Shown here: positions 18,162 through 27,866 of the stretch, piece by piece
Layout of the letters: each line of letters opens with the position of its first letter
Numbering within the stretch: position 1 is the stretch's first letter
From: Bacteroidales bacterium
GTDB lineage: Bacteria; Bacteroidota; Bacteroidia; Bacteroidales; ML635J-15
Length of the DNA stretch: 64,000 nucleotides
Assembly (NCBI GenBank): GCA_016937855.1
Contig: JAFGVU010000195.1
Span: forward strand, 1-64,000
Direction of reading: 5' to 3'
Notes under the pieces: model-generated
Seen by the model: the letters and a program-made list of their open reading frames with translations, nothing else
The model's database searches: none
Told to the model about the DNA's origin: nothing
Made by a program: the position numbers and the translations under genes

Positions 18162-18668
18162 ATGATTATTTCCTCGCCTGAAGAGCATATAGATTTTTTA
18201 CAAACGAAATTACTATTTCCTATTCGTAATGTTTTGGATGAATCTGATAGTGTTTTTGGTTTTATGTTAATTGGTCAGGCAATTGAAATTTTAGGATCCT
18301 ATCTCGATTACAAACCAATCAGAGCAAAGCAGCAATCAGCATCGAGGTTTTCATTAGCAATTTATAAGCTTTTTCCGATGGAATATTCTTCGATGAATAA
18401 AAACAATCTTCTATATACTCAACTTAGATCATGCCTTACTCATACATTTATCCCTTCGGGTAACGTTTCCTTAAACTTTGGTCATGATAAAAGCAAAAAA
18501 CATCATCTGAATATTTCAAATGATGTTTTATATTTATACTCTGAGAATCTCTATTCTGATCTTGAGAAAGCTGTTGAGAAACTAATATTAAGAATTAAGT
18601 CAGATAAAATACGACTTAAAAAGCTCTCGATTGGAGAGATAAATTCTAACCAAAACCGCCAAGTTTAA
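18162..18668 (+). CDS. Hypothetical protein of unknown family
   Basis: A 168-residue protein with no signal peptide and no membrane segment. It starts one base after the preceding stop, so it is translated from the same transcript. It is mostly helical by composition, with a conserved-looking segment GFMLIGQAIEILGSYLDY and a basic C-terminus. I do not recognise the family. The helical layout and size recall HEPN-type or DUF domains, but no catalytic motif (RxxxxH) is evident. Its 3' end overlaps the 3' end of the convergent universal stress protein gene by 23 bases. Confidence 0.7.
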   Translation: MIISSPEEHIDFLQTKLLFPIRNVLDESDSVFGFMLIGQAIEILGSYLDYKPIRAKQQSASRFSLAIYKLFPMEYSSMNKNNLLYTQLRSCLTHTFIPSGNVSLNFGHDKSKKHHLNISNDVLYLYSENLYSDLEKAVEKLILRIKSDKIRLKKLSIGEINSNQNRQV

Positions 18669-19443
18669 TAATATCTGTACGTTTATTAACACACATAATA
18701 GGAATTTTTTTGTAAAGTTCCAAATTTTCAGTTTTCTTAAGGTCTTTAACGTAAGAACGATATTTGTCTGTCATTACTAAAATTAAATCGCTTTCAACTT
18801 CGTTTGCATAAGTATAAATAGAGTCAGCAAAGTTCTTTTGCGAGTCAAGCACCTTTATTTCATAATCTATCAATTCTTTATCGAATTGATTTTGAGCGAA
18901 TAAAAGGTTGTTCTTAATAACTTTTGCTTTAAATTCGTCACCGGTATTAAAAGATATTATATATGCTTTGCTCTCAAAAATGGTGTTAATGTAGCGTACC
19001 CATTGTATTTTTATACGAGAATTTTTATCATAATCCATAGGTATCACAATTCTATCGTATTCGCCAAAAATAACAGGGTTTTGAACAAGAATAAAAGGAA
19101 TTTTTACAAACTTTTTAACCACTTTCATGGCCTTTTTTATGTTTTTAATTCCATGAGTCCCCATTACAGCTAAATATGAATCAATTTCTAAGCCATAAGA
19201 GTAAATAGTTTTAAATAAATTGCCGGTTCTAACTTCGCAAACAATTTCAACATCTTTGTCTTCTTTAAATTTATTTGCAATTTCGATTAATTTTTGTTTT
19301 GCTTCCTCAATTTGAGATTTTCTGCGTACAATGTGAATTAAATGAATCGGGCTTTTTGAGGCTTTGCCTACCATATAAGCATGCTCCATTGCATAATTCC
19401 CAACTTCTGAAAAATCATGAGGAACTAAAATACTCTTTTTCAT
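18646..19443 (-). CDS. Universal stress protein, tandem UspA domains
   Basis: A 265-residue cytoplasmic protein with two Usp domains (about 1-125 and 135-265). Domain 1 begins SILVPHDFSEVGNYAMEHA, the typical Usp opening, and contains VMGTHG. The ATP-binding pattern GxxGx9GS is incomplete (MGTHGIKNIKK), so nucleotide binding is doubtful. Domain 2 is more diverged. Such proteins are induced by stress or growth arrest. It is a single gene on the minus strand, 200 bases from recJ. Confidence 0.85.
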   Translation of the reverse strand: MKKSILVPHDFSEVGNYAMEHAYMVGKASKSPIHLIHIVRRKSQIEEAKQKLIEIANKFKEDKDVEIVCEVRTGNLFKTIYSYGLEIDSYLAVMGTHGIKNIKKAMKVVKKFVKIPFILVQNPVIFGEYDRIVIPMDYDKNSRIKIQWVRYINTIFESKAYIISFNTGDEFKAKVIKNNLLFAQNQFDKELIDYEIKVLDSQKNFADSIYTYANEVESDLILVMTDKYRSYVKDLKKTENLELYKKIPIMCVNKRTDIIKLGGFG

Positions 19444-19643
19444 ATTTGTAATATTTGTTAGATAATTATTTTATTCGTTTTATTAAACGTTTAAATTGTT
19501 CAAAAGGTTGCTATGAATTAGCATATTTAATGTCAAAACTAACAATTTAACATATAAGAAATCGTTTTTGTATATGATTTTATCAACAAACTTATTAACT
19601 AAGTTGTTGTGATACAGGGTATTAATTAAATATTAGGCGAATT

Positions 19644-21368
19644 CTACTTTTCTACTTTATGAATGTCTTTTATTAAAATTTGTAAAAAAGTTTGATTCAT
19701 AAAGTGATTTTCAAATATTTGATAACAGATATCAATTGCTTTATATTCTTTAATATACTCATAGAAATTGCCAAAATTAAAACCAATTCCATCAACACAT
19801 CTATTATCTCCCAGATGTTGAATAACTTTTAATTTTAAATGATCAGATGCTTTTCCTACTAGTTTCACGCTACCATTATCAAAAACATTTTTTGATACAA
19901 ATGTTGGTGTCATATTTTCGGGGCCAAAAGGAGCAAACTGTTTAAGTAGTCGATAAAACTTTGGTGTGATATCTTTAATTTCGATTTCCATATCAGCAAT
20001 AATAACCGGAATTCTTTGTTCGGGAGTAATACTCTTTTTAACAAAATCTTCGAATCTTTGTCTAAAAGGTTCTAAGTTTTCCATTTTCAATGTCAATCCG
20101 GCAGCATACATGTGCCCACCAAAGTTTTCGAGTAAATCGCTGCACGATTCTATTGCTTCGTATAGATTATATCCCGGTACTGAACGTGCAGAACCTGTAG
20201 CAAATCCATTGCTTTTTGTAAATACAACAGTCGGGCGATAATATGTCTCTGTAAGTCTTGATGCTACAATTCCAATTACACCTTTATGCCAATCTTCAGA
20301 GTAAACGACAGTAGAATATGCACTTTTGGATATTTCATCTTCTGAAATCATTTTTAATGCCTGATCTGTAATGTCATGATCAAGTTCTTTACGACTAGAA
20401 TTAATCACATTAATTTCTAGTCCAATTTTTTCGGCAAATTTATCATTGTCTGTCGTAAGAAGTTCTACAGCTGTTTTTCCTGACTCCATTCTTCCGGCAG
20501 CATTAATACGAGGACCAATTTTAAAAACAATATCGTTTACCTGAATTTCTTTGTCGATTAAGCCAGTAATATTAATAATGCTTTTTAATCCCGGGCAAGG
20601 GTCTGTATTAAGTTGTTGCAAGCCATAGTATGCTAAAATGCGATTTTCACCAGTCAATGGTACAATATCCGAACCGATACTAACGACTACAAGATCTAAA
20701 TTTTTATACAGAATTTCCGGCGGTTCCTGTCTCACTGTGCAAAACGCTTGCATTAATTTAAATGCAACGCCTGCGCCGGAAAGCTCCTTGTATGGGTAAT
20801 CGCAATCAGTTCTTTTAGGATCTAAGACAGCTAGAGCTTCAGGTAGAGTTTCTCCGGGATTATGGTGGTCACAAATGATCAGATCTATTCCTTTTTCATT
20901 TGCATATTTGGTTTTTTCAATTGCTTTAATTCCGCAATCAACAGCAATAACTAAGCTGCAGTTGTTCTCCTCTGCATAATCAATACCCTGAAAAGAAATA
21001 CCATATCCCTCGTTGTATCTATCAGGGACGTAATAGCAAAGTTTGTTGTGAAAATTCAATAAGTAATTATAAACAACTGCAACTGCGGTAGTTCCGTCAA
21101 CATCATAATCCCCATAAATCAGAATGCTTTCGTTTTTGTCGATAGCTTCAATCAGTCTTTTTACCGCCTTATCCATATCCTTCATTAAAAAAGGATCGTG
21201 CAAATCGCTTAACTCCGGGCGAAAGAAAACTCTGGCTTGTTCATAGGTTTCAACTCCTCTCTGTACAAGAATATTTGCAATTTTTTTATCAATATTTAAT
21301 AAAGATGATAGTTTATCAACCTTCTCAAAATCTGCGTTTTCCCTAATTAACCAACGTTTCTCTATCAT
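19644..21368 (-). CDS. recJ: Single-stranded-DNA-specific exonuclease RecJ
   Basis: A 574-residue 5'-3' ssDNA exonuclease of the DHH superfamily, acting in recombination and mismatch repair. Motif I is YGDYDVDGTTAV, motif II is AVDCG, motif III is CDHHNPGETLP, and motif IV lies near SIGSDIVPLTGENR. The DHHA1 domain has GGHMYAAGL, followed by an OB-fold C-terminal segment. Length matches RecJ. It is divergent from lysS, with about 235 bases between. Confidence 0.95.
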   Translation of the reverse strand: MIEKRWLIRENADFEKVDKLSSLLNIDKKIANILVQRGVETYEQARVFFRPELSDLHDPFLMKDMDKAVKRLIEAIDKNESILIYGDYDVDGTTAVAVVYNYLLNFHNKLCYYVPDRYNEGYGISFQGIDYAEENNCSLVIAVDCGIKAIEKTKYANEKGIDLIICDHHNPGETLPEALAVLDPKRTDCDYPYKELSGAGVAFKLMQAFCTVRQEPPEILYKNLDLVVVSIGSDIVPLTGENRILAYYGLQQLNTDPCPGLKSIINITGLIDKEIQVNDIVFKIGPRINAAGRMESGKTAVELLTTDNDKFAEKIGLEINVINSSRKELDHDITDQALKMISEDEISKSAYSTVVYSEDWHKGVIGIVASRLTETYYRPTVVFTKSNGFATGSARSVPGYNLYEAIESCSDLLENFGGHMYAAGLTLKMENLEPFRQRFEDFVKKSITPEQRIPVIIADMEIEIKDITPKFYRLLKQFAPFGPENMTPTFVSKNVFDNGSVKLVGKASDHLKLKVIQHLGDNRCVDGIGFNFGNFYEYIKEYKAIDICYQIFENHFMNQTFLQILIKDIHKVEK

Positions 21369-21580
21369 GCGATTTGTTATCTTTTCAAGTTGACAATAAT
21401 ACTAAAAAAAAATGTTTTTTTACTGTTTTTTACTTTATCTTTATTAAAATCTTATCACAACAATCTAAAAAGTTACACTTTTCATACTCCATTAGTCCAT
21501 TATTCCGCACTTTTAGGCATTTTTTTATTTATTAAATGTGTTTACTTTGCTAAAAACACTGTTTTTTTCTTCTTTAGTTT

Positions 21581-21588
21581 TATATTTG
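21581..21588 (+). promoter_or_regulatory. Probable -7 box of lysS
   Basis: TATATTTG matches TAnnTTTG and lies 15 bases before the lysS ATG. No clear -33 TTG is found at the right distance. Confidence 0.5.
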
Positions 21589-21603
21589 CAAAAAAAACAT
21601 TTT

Positions 21604-23334
21604 ATGGATTATACAGGACTTAGTGAACAGGAAGTTTTACGTCGCGAAGCGTTAGCAAAGATGAAAGAATTGGGTATTGATGCATATCCCGCATCAGAGT
21701 ATCCGGTTAATATATATACAACCGATATTCTCGAACAGTTTAAGGATGAAGATTTATCAGAAAACTTAAAAAATATTTGTATTTCGGGGAGAATAATGTC
21801 GAGACGAATAATGGGGAATGCATCTTTTACTGAACTTCAGGATAGTAAAGGTAGAATTCAATTGTACTTTAAACGTGACGACATTTGTCCTGAAGAAGAT
21901 AAAACAATGTATAATGTTGTTTTAAAAAAATTGCTCGACATTGGCGATATTATTGGGGTTAAAGGTTATGCTTTCAGGACACAAATGGGTGAGATATCGG
22001 TTCATGTAACGGAGTTTACTGTCTTGTCAAAATCGTTGCGTCCTCTGCCAATTGTTAAAGAAAAAGATGGCCAAGTATATGATGCTTTTACTGATCCTGA
22101 GATGCGTTACCGTCAGCGATATGTCGATTTGATTGTAAATCCTCAAGTTCGGGATACTTTTATAAAAAGGACAAAGATTATCAATACAATGCGTGAGTTT
22201 TTTAATGAACAAGGATATCTTGAAGTTGAAACTCCAATTTTACAATCTATTCCGGGAGGTGCAGCTGCTCGACCATTTATTACTCATCACAATGCATTAA
22301 ATATCCCGCTTTATTTAAGAATCGCAAACGAATTATATTTAAAACGACTAATTGTTGGTGGATTTGAAGGCGTATATGAGTTTGCTAAAGATTTTCGCAA
22401 CGAAGGGATGGACCGAACCCATAATCCCGAATTTACTGTGCTCGAAATTTACGTAGCGTATAAAGATTATAAATGGATGATGAATTTTACCGAAGAGATG
22501 ATCGAACGTGTTGCAATTGCTTTGCATGGTACTACCGAAGTTCAGCTTGGAGATAAAGTAATAGATTATAAGCGTCCTTTTAAACGCGTAACGATGTATG
22601 ATGCAATTAAAGAACATACAGGTTTTGATATCAGCGGGAAATCTGAAGACGAACTACGTCAGATTTGTAAAGAATTAAATATCGAAACCGATAAAAGTAT
22701 GGGTAAAGGCAAGCTAATCGATGAAATTTTTGGTGAGAAATGCGAGCATCATTATATTCAACCTACTTTTATTATCGATTATCCTGTTGAAATGTCTCCA
22801 TTAACAAAAAAACATAGGTCAGTTGAAGGTTTAACTGAGCGTTTTGAGTTAATGATAAATGGTAAAGAATTAGCAAATGCATATTCTGAGCTAAACGATC
22901 CAATTGATCAACGCGAACGATTCGAGGAGCAAATGAAACTTTCTGCAAAAGGCGACGACGAAGCGATGTTTATCGACCAGGACTTTCTACGAGCTCTTGA
23001 ATATGGAATGCCACCAAACTCAGGAATGGGAATTGGAATTGATAGACTAACAATGTTTATGACAAACAGTCCTTCTATTCAGGATGTGCTTTTCTTCCCT
23101 CAAATGCGACCAGAGAAAAGACTGGAAACTGTTGATGAGTCAATCTTTGTTGAAATTGGAATTGATCAGGAGTGGGCTAAAGTCTTGATAAAAACCGGCA
23201 TTGAATCAGTTAAGGCACTTAAAGAAGCTAATCCAAACAAATTACATCAATCAATTTGCGGATATAATAAGAAGAATAAACTAGGGCTTACTAATCCTTC
23301 ACAAGACGACGTTAAGTCTTGGATTGAAAAATAA
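21604..23334 (+). CDS. lysS: Lysyl-tRNA synthetase, class II
   Basis: A 576-residue cytoplasmic enzyme that charges tRNA-Lys. The N-terminal OB fold (about 55-160) is followed by the class II core: motif 2 [18 protein letters not shown] and motif 3 [12 protein letters not shown]. About 60 residues follow motif 3 and the conserved FPQMRPE, with a helix-hairpin-helix-like pattern ([20 protein letters not shown]); I believe this tail is common in Bacteroidota LysRS. The ATG at 21604 ([14 protein letters not shown]) is chosen because upstream codons lie in the promoter region. Its stop shares a base with the next start (TAATG). Confidence 0.96.
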   Translation: MDYTGLSEQEVLRREALAKMKELGIDAYPASEYPVNIYTTDILEQFKDEDLSENLKNICISGRIMSRRIMGNASFTELQDSKGRIQLYFKRDDICPEEDKTMYNVVLKKLLDIGDIIGVKGYAFRTQMGEISVHVTEFTVLSKSLRPLPIVKEKDGQVYDAFTDPEMRYRQRYVDLIVNPQVRDTFIKRTKIINTMREFFNEQGYLEVETPILQSIPGGAAARPFITHHNALNIPLYLRIANELYLKRLIVGGFEGVYEFAKDFRNEGMDRTHNPEFTVLEIYVAYKDYKWMMNFTEEMIERVAIALHGTTEVQLGDKVIDYKRPFKRVTMYDAIKEHTGFDISGKSEDELRQICKELNIETDKSMGKGKLIDEIFGEKCEHHYIQPTFIIDYPVEMSPLTKKHRSVEGLTERFELMINGKELANAYSELNDPIDQRERFEEQMKLSAKGDDEAMFIDQDFLRALEYGMPPNSGMGIGIDRLTMFMTNSPSIQDVLFFPQMRPEKRLETVDESIFVEIGIDQEWAKVLIKTGIESVKALKEANPNKLHQSICGYNKKNKLGLTNPSQDDVKSWIEK

Positions 23335-25283
23335 TGAAGTTTTGTAGAAACATATTTTTTCTAATTGGCTTTTTATTTTTAAATGCTGTCAGTTCTTTTG
23401 GTGTTAATAGAATTTATCATGTTGAGATTGAGCCACAGTTTGCTGTAATGCAAGGGATGGAATCAGAAATTTACATCACAACTTATGATAGCTTAGGGAA
23501 TTTTATGCCAGCAAACTGTTTTTCATCGGTTTATGTTGATAATGAAAAAATTGATGTATATTTTGTTGAGGGAAATGCTACTTTCAAATATGTTTTTGAT
23601 GAAACGAAAACCATTAGTATAAATTGTGCAAACGCAGAGTCGGTTAAAACTGTTAATCCAATTCCATTGTGGCTTTCTATAATACCTCCACTAATTGCAA
23701 TTCTATTTGCTTTGTTATTTAAAGAGGTTTTTTCTGCTTTGTTTTTAGGATTATTTAGTGGAACTCTATTTATTTATCTTTACTCTGGAGTTGGTGTATT
23801 TAGTGCATTTTTTAAATCTATTTTTTCAATCGCTGACAAATATATCATTGAGGCTTTGTCTGAGACTTCACATGTGTCTATTATTGTTTTTTCGATGTTG
23901 ATTGGTGGCACTGTACATATTATCACAAAGAATGGAGGAATGCAAGGCGTGATAAACTTTTTGTCGAAGTATGCTAAGACAGCACAATCTGGTCAGTTTG
24001 TTACCTGGCTTCTTGGAATACTCGTATTTTTTGACGATTATGCCAATACCTTGGTAGTTGGTAACACCATGCGACCCGTTACCGACAAATTGCGAATATC
24101 CAGAGAGAAACTGGCTTATATAGTTGATAGTACCGCTGCACCTGTTGCATCAATTGCATTTGTTACTACTTGGATAGGTGCGGAACTTAGCTATATTCAA
24201 TCGACACTCGAAAAGCTGCAGATGGACGAAAGTGCATATAATATTTTCTTCGCTAGTTTAAAATACTCTTTTTATCCAATAATCGCCCTGATTTTTGTGT
24301 TGTTGTTGATATATTTAAAACGTGATTATGGTCCAATGTATCATACCGAACTAAGAGCTAGGAGTAAGGGAGTTAATGTTGCAAATCTCGAAAAGAAAAT
24401 AGAGCACGACTTAAAGGATTTTGAGACTGCAAAAATACCTAAACCACGTGCCTATAATGCTCTTATCCCGGTAGCAGTAATCGTTTTTGGAACAATTGCA
24501 GGATTGGTATATACTGGATGGGATTCCAATATCTGGAATAATGATGAATTGAGCTTAATGACAAAAATATCGGGTATAATTGGCAATTCAGATTCATACA
24601 AGGCTCTTATCTGGTCGTCGCTTGGTGGATTAATTGTTGCAATTATTCTTAGTCTTGTTCAGAAACTACTCGATTTGAAAGAAGCAGCCGAAGGTATGGT
24701 TGCAGGATTTAAATCGATGCTAACTGCAATTCTTATTTTAACCTTGGCTTGGTCGCTCGCAGGTTTAATTGGGGATTTGCATACTGCTGATTTTATTACA
24801 TTAGCAATAAGTTCTACAAATTTAAGCCCGCAGTTTTTACCATTTATTACCTTTTTAGTTTCTGGCTTAATCGCTTTTAGTACTGGCTCATCATGGGGAA
24901 CAATGGCAATTATGTACCCATTGATTCTTCCAGCTACCTGGTTATTGTGTGCCGATGCCGGAATGCCATACGAATCGTCAATTGCAGTTTTTGCGCATGT
25001 AGTTTCAACAGTTATTGCCGGATCGGTTTTCGGAGATCATTGTTCTCCAATTTCGGATACGACCATTCTAAGCTCATTGGCTTGCTCATGTAACCATATA
25101 CAACATGTTAAAACTCAATTACCATACGCAATTACAGTTGCATTGATTACTTTGATTTTTGGAACTTTACCTGTGGCATATGGTATAAGCGTATTTATTG
25201 TCTTTCCTGTAATGATAATTGTTGTCTGGCTAATTATTCGTTTCTTTGGGAAAAAAACTGGTGAAATCATAAACTTAAATTAA
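23334..25283 (+). CDS. NhaC-type Na+/H+ antiporter with N-terminal extracytoplasmic domain
   Basis: A 649-residue inner-membrane protein. Residues 1-23 are a signal peptide or first helix (ends SSFG). Residues about 25-105 form a soluble beta-rich domain (EIEPQFAVMQGMESEIYI ... YVFDETKTISINC). From about 112 onward about twelve helices follow the Na+/H+ antiporter NhaC pattern, with FDDYANTLVVGNTMRPV, DSTAAPVASIAFVTTWIG and FGDHCSPISDTTILSS. The soluble domain should face the periplasm. Typical NhaC proteins have about 450-520 residues, so the extension is unusual. It is translationally coupled to lysS and followed by a small Cys-rich membrane protein. Confidence 0.88.
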   Translation: MKFCRNIFFLIGFLFLNAVSSFGVNRIYHVEIEPQFAVMQGMESEIYITTYDSLGNFMPANCFSSVYVDNEKIDVYFVEGNATFKYVFDETKTISINCANAESVKTVNPIPLWLSIIPPLIAILFALLFKEVFSALFLGLFSGTLFIYLYSGVGVFSAFFKSIFSIADKYIIEALSETSHVSIIVFSMLIGGTVHIITKNGGMQGVINFLSKYAKTAQSGQFVTWLLGILVFFDDYANTLVVGNTMRPVTDKLRISREKLAYIVDSTAAPVASIAFVTTWIGAELSYIQSTLEKLQMDESAYNIFFASLKYSFYPIIALIFVLLLIYLKRDYGPMYHTELRARSKGVNVANLEKKIEHDLKDFETAKIPKPRAYNALIPVAVIVFGTIAGLVYTGWDSNIWNNDELSLMTKISGIIGNSDSYKALIWSSLGGLIVAIILSLVQKLLDLKEAAEGMVAGFKSMLTAILILTLAWSLAGLIGDLHTADFITLAISSTNLSPQFLPFITFLVSGLIAFSTGSSWGTMAIMYPLILPATWLLCADAGMPYESSIAVFAHVVSTVIAGSVFGDHCSPISDTTILSSLACSCNHIQHVKTQLPYAITVALITLIFGTLPVAYGISVFIVFPVMIIVVWLIIRFFGKKTGEIINLN

Positions 25284-25303
25284 ACATAATTGTTTATAAA
25301 AAT

Positions 25304-25522
25304 ATGGAATTATTAAAACTTCTCATACCTGCAATAGTAATCCTTGTAGTTGTTGTACTAGGACTTGGAGTTGGAATATTTTTTAGTAAGAAAAAGAGAT
25401 TTCCAACCACGTCAATTAGTAAGAATAAAGAAATGGCCAAGCGAAATATTACATGTGCAAAACATGATGAGTTGCATGCCTGTGGTATCAAAGGTGGATG
25501 TTGTGGAGGAACAAACCACTAA
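25304..25522 (+). CDS. Small single-pass membrane protein with Cys-rich tail
   Basis: A 72-residue protein: one strongly hydrophobic helix (about 4-27), a basic stop-transfer KKKR, then a soluble tail with four cysteines (51, 60, 66, 67) and three histidines (54, 58, 72), including CGIKGGCCGG. The architecture resembles NqrM (DUF539), a small Cys-rich membrane protein needed for Na+-NQR assembly, but the cysteine spacing differs, so this is only a suggestion. It follows the antiporter by 20 bases in the same direction. Metal binding is plausible from the Cys/His content. Confidence 0.7.
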   Translation: MELLKLLIPAIVILVVVVLGLGVGIFFSKKKRFPTTSISKNKEMAKRNITCAKHDELHACGIKGGCCGGTNH

Positions 25523-25625
25523 TCTTTGGCTTTATCTCATCGCTTAAACTTCTTTTGCCGAAATGTAATCATTTAGTTTTTATTTGCCAAAATATATAAT
25601 ACTTTGCCTTACAATATTGGGTTTT

Positions 25626-27848
25626 TTATTGATTTATTAGGCGTATAGCTTCATCTAACAATTCATCCCTTCCATCAGATATTCCTTGAATTGTCGGTTT
25701 TATTTCAATGTCAGGCACAATCCCCAAGCGTTGAGTTTCTTCTCCATCTGGATAATATACTCCAATTCCACTAATCATTGTCCTTAATCCACCGGGCAAA
25801 TAGAACTCTGACACATCACCGTCAGCTCCAGCAGTTATTGAACCAATTACAATTGCATTTGGATGAACTCTATATGCCATCGCATGAAACTCAGAAGAAC
25901 TTTGTGTGGTTTCGTTAACAATAATTACTATTTTCCCATTATAATAATTTTTGTTATTTCTTCCTACATTCGCAGTTGTAGAATACACAAATAAGCCTGG
26001 ATTTTCAACGCTTCCTTGTGAAAATCGCACAAAAGGAATACTGTTTGGCATCAAGTATCTGCTTAATTCATATATAGGAAAATCTGAAGGATAATTCCTA
26101 AGGTCCAATATTAATCCTTTTGTTTTTTTGATTTTTTTCCACAATTCTGGAATATATTCACGTTTTAGTAACTCATTGTCAATATAAGCAATTTTATTGT
26201 TTATCAATCTAAAACAAGTGTCATTATCCTGATGGTTGTATATTTTTAGTTCTGATGTAGGATAGGTTTTTAATGTTATATTTTTTAGATTACTATTTCT
26301 GATAATTTCAACATTCATTATTGAATCATTGGTCCGTAACAACTTGGAGGAGATGTCTCTTAACTTTGTAGGGTAATTTGATGCAGGAGTGTATTTTAAA
26401 CTTTCGGTAACAATTTCCTCAATCAAAATACCATTAATACTAATAATAATATCCCCAATCATTAAGTCGGTAGCCATTTCGGAAGAATTATCAAAAAAGT
26501 CAATGACGACTGCTTGTTCTTCAATAAAAGACAGCTTGACATTTGGTAAGCGTAAACCAAAATGTTGTATAAGAGGAGACCACCCCCAAATATTAGCGTG
26601 AGTATCGTGAATCTTTCCAATAAGCTCTAAAATATTGAGAGAGTATTCAATGTCATCTTTTGCACTAATCATTTTAGGGATAAATTCTTCCAGAACATCT
26701 TTCCAGTCTTCTTCAATCAAATATTTATATGGAAAGTAGTATTGTATAATATTCCAGTATCTGTAAAGAGCTAATAGCCTGAATCCTGCATTTGGATAAT
26801 TCATAGTAGAATATTTCCTCTCATTCTTAAAATCAGGATTTCCTATACCTCTATGTAATGCTATATAATGTTGGTTTTTTGGTCTTTTCGATTTTTTTAT
26901 CTCGACAAGTATGGCTTTGAGATCATCGGAGAACTCTGAATTAGTTATCCAGTTTAGATCTGGTTCAAACAAAACTTTCTCAGAATTGTAAGTTTTGTCA
27001 TTGTTTGTCTCAAAAGTGCCAAGACTTTCAATCCATTCAAACAGTATACTGTCTCTGTTTTGTTTTGTTTCTGCATAAAATACTCTCGGGAGTATTTTTA
27101 GAAGCTCAATATCCCAGTCATGGTCTCCAGCTGCGACACTAGGGTGATAATATTTTAAAAAGCCCCAAATCAGACAGAGGTCTTTAAGATTTTGAACTTG
27201 ACTTTGAGTAAGAATCGTGTCAAAAGGTATTTCAGCATTCCTGCATATACTTTCAAAATTTGAGATTTTTCTGGTTCTTTCTTCATTTGGCTCAAGATCA
27301 AGAATGCTTACTCCATCAATTAAGATTGTAAAATCGTCAAACCAAGCTTCTCCTTCACCGGTCAAAATCCCGCCAATTATAATTTTTTCAGCATTTTCAG
27401 GATAGTCAAATTTTATCGTATATTTTTGCCAGTCAGATGTGCCTGATAACTTTTTATTTTTCATGTTGTCGAACTGTAATATGTCTCCATAACCATCTAA
27501 TCTTAACAACAAACCGGCATGTCCATTTTCTACATTTTTAATCTTCATGTATGCCTGCAATTCGATTGATTTTCCTTCATAATTGGCCGGGATAGAGTAT
27601 GCTATGCATCCGAATTTACCACATTTTGTCGATGTAATCTTTCCGGACTTACTTCCAGTTTTGCAAATAGTATCAATGCTTAATAAATAATCTCCCCACT
27701 GGAACCATCCATCGGATAATTCGCTGTCTATGGATTTTATTTCTAATCCGAAATTAAATTTGTTTTTTTCAGATTGAGCTTGACAATTTAATGCAAGAAA
27801 TATTATAATTAAGAATTTTGCTTTAAGTATCATGTTGTTCGTTTTCAT
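25626..27848 (-). CDS. S41 family peptidase (C-terminal processing protease type)
   Basis: A 740-residue exported protease. The signal peptide ends near NCQAQ (about residue 25; the cysteine could alternatively be a weak lipobox). Residues about 30-185 look like a beta-sandwich resembling a carbohydrate-binding or jelly-roll domain. A helical segment follows, then a PDZ-like domain with AVVIDFFDNSSEMATDLMIG (about 445-530), and the S41 core at about 570-740 with GLILDLRNYPSD and the nucleophile region ETTQSSSEFHAM. It probably degrades periplasmic or surface proteins. It lies 18 bases after a glycosyltransferase gene on the same strand. Confidence 0.85.
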   Translation of the reverse strand: MKTNNMILKAKFLIIIFLALNCQAQSEKNKFNFGLEIKSIDSELSDGWFQWGDYLLSIDTICKTGSKSGKITSTKCGKFGCIAYSIPANYEGKSIELQAYMKIKNVENGHAGLLLRLDGYGDILQFDNMKNKKLSGTSDWQKYTIKFDYPENAEKIIIGGILTGEGEAWFDDFTILIDGVSILDLEPNEERTRKISNFESICRNAEIPFDTILTQSQVQNLKDLCLIWGFLKYYHPSVAAGDHDWDIELLKILPRVFYAETKQNRDSILFEWIESLGTFETNNDKTYNSEKVLFEPDLNWITNSEFSDDLKAILVEIKKSKRPKNQHYIALHRGIGNPDFKNERKYSTMNYPNAGFRLLALYRYWNIIQYYFPYKYLIEEDWKDVLEEFIPKMISAKDDIEYSLNILELIGKIHDTHANIWGWSPLIQHFGLRLPNVKLSFIEEQAVVIDFFDNSSEMATDLMIGDIIISINGILIEEIVTESLKYTPASNYPTKLRDISSKLLRTNDSIMNVEIIRNSNLKNITLKTYPTSELKIYNHQDNDTCFRLINNKIAYIDNELLKREYIPELWKKIKKTKGLILDLRNYPSDFPIYELSRYLMPNSIPFVRFSQGSVENPGLFVYSTTANVGRNNKNYYNGKIVIIVNETTQSSSEFHAMAYRVHPNAIVIGSITAGADGDVSEFYLPGGLRTMISGIGVYYPDGEETQRLGIVPDIEIKPTIQGISDGRDELLDEAIRLINQ

Positions 27849-27866
27849 AATATGTAAGACTGCGAA

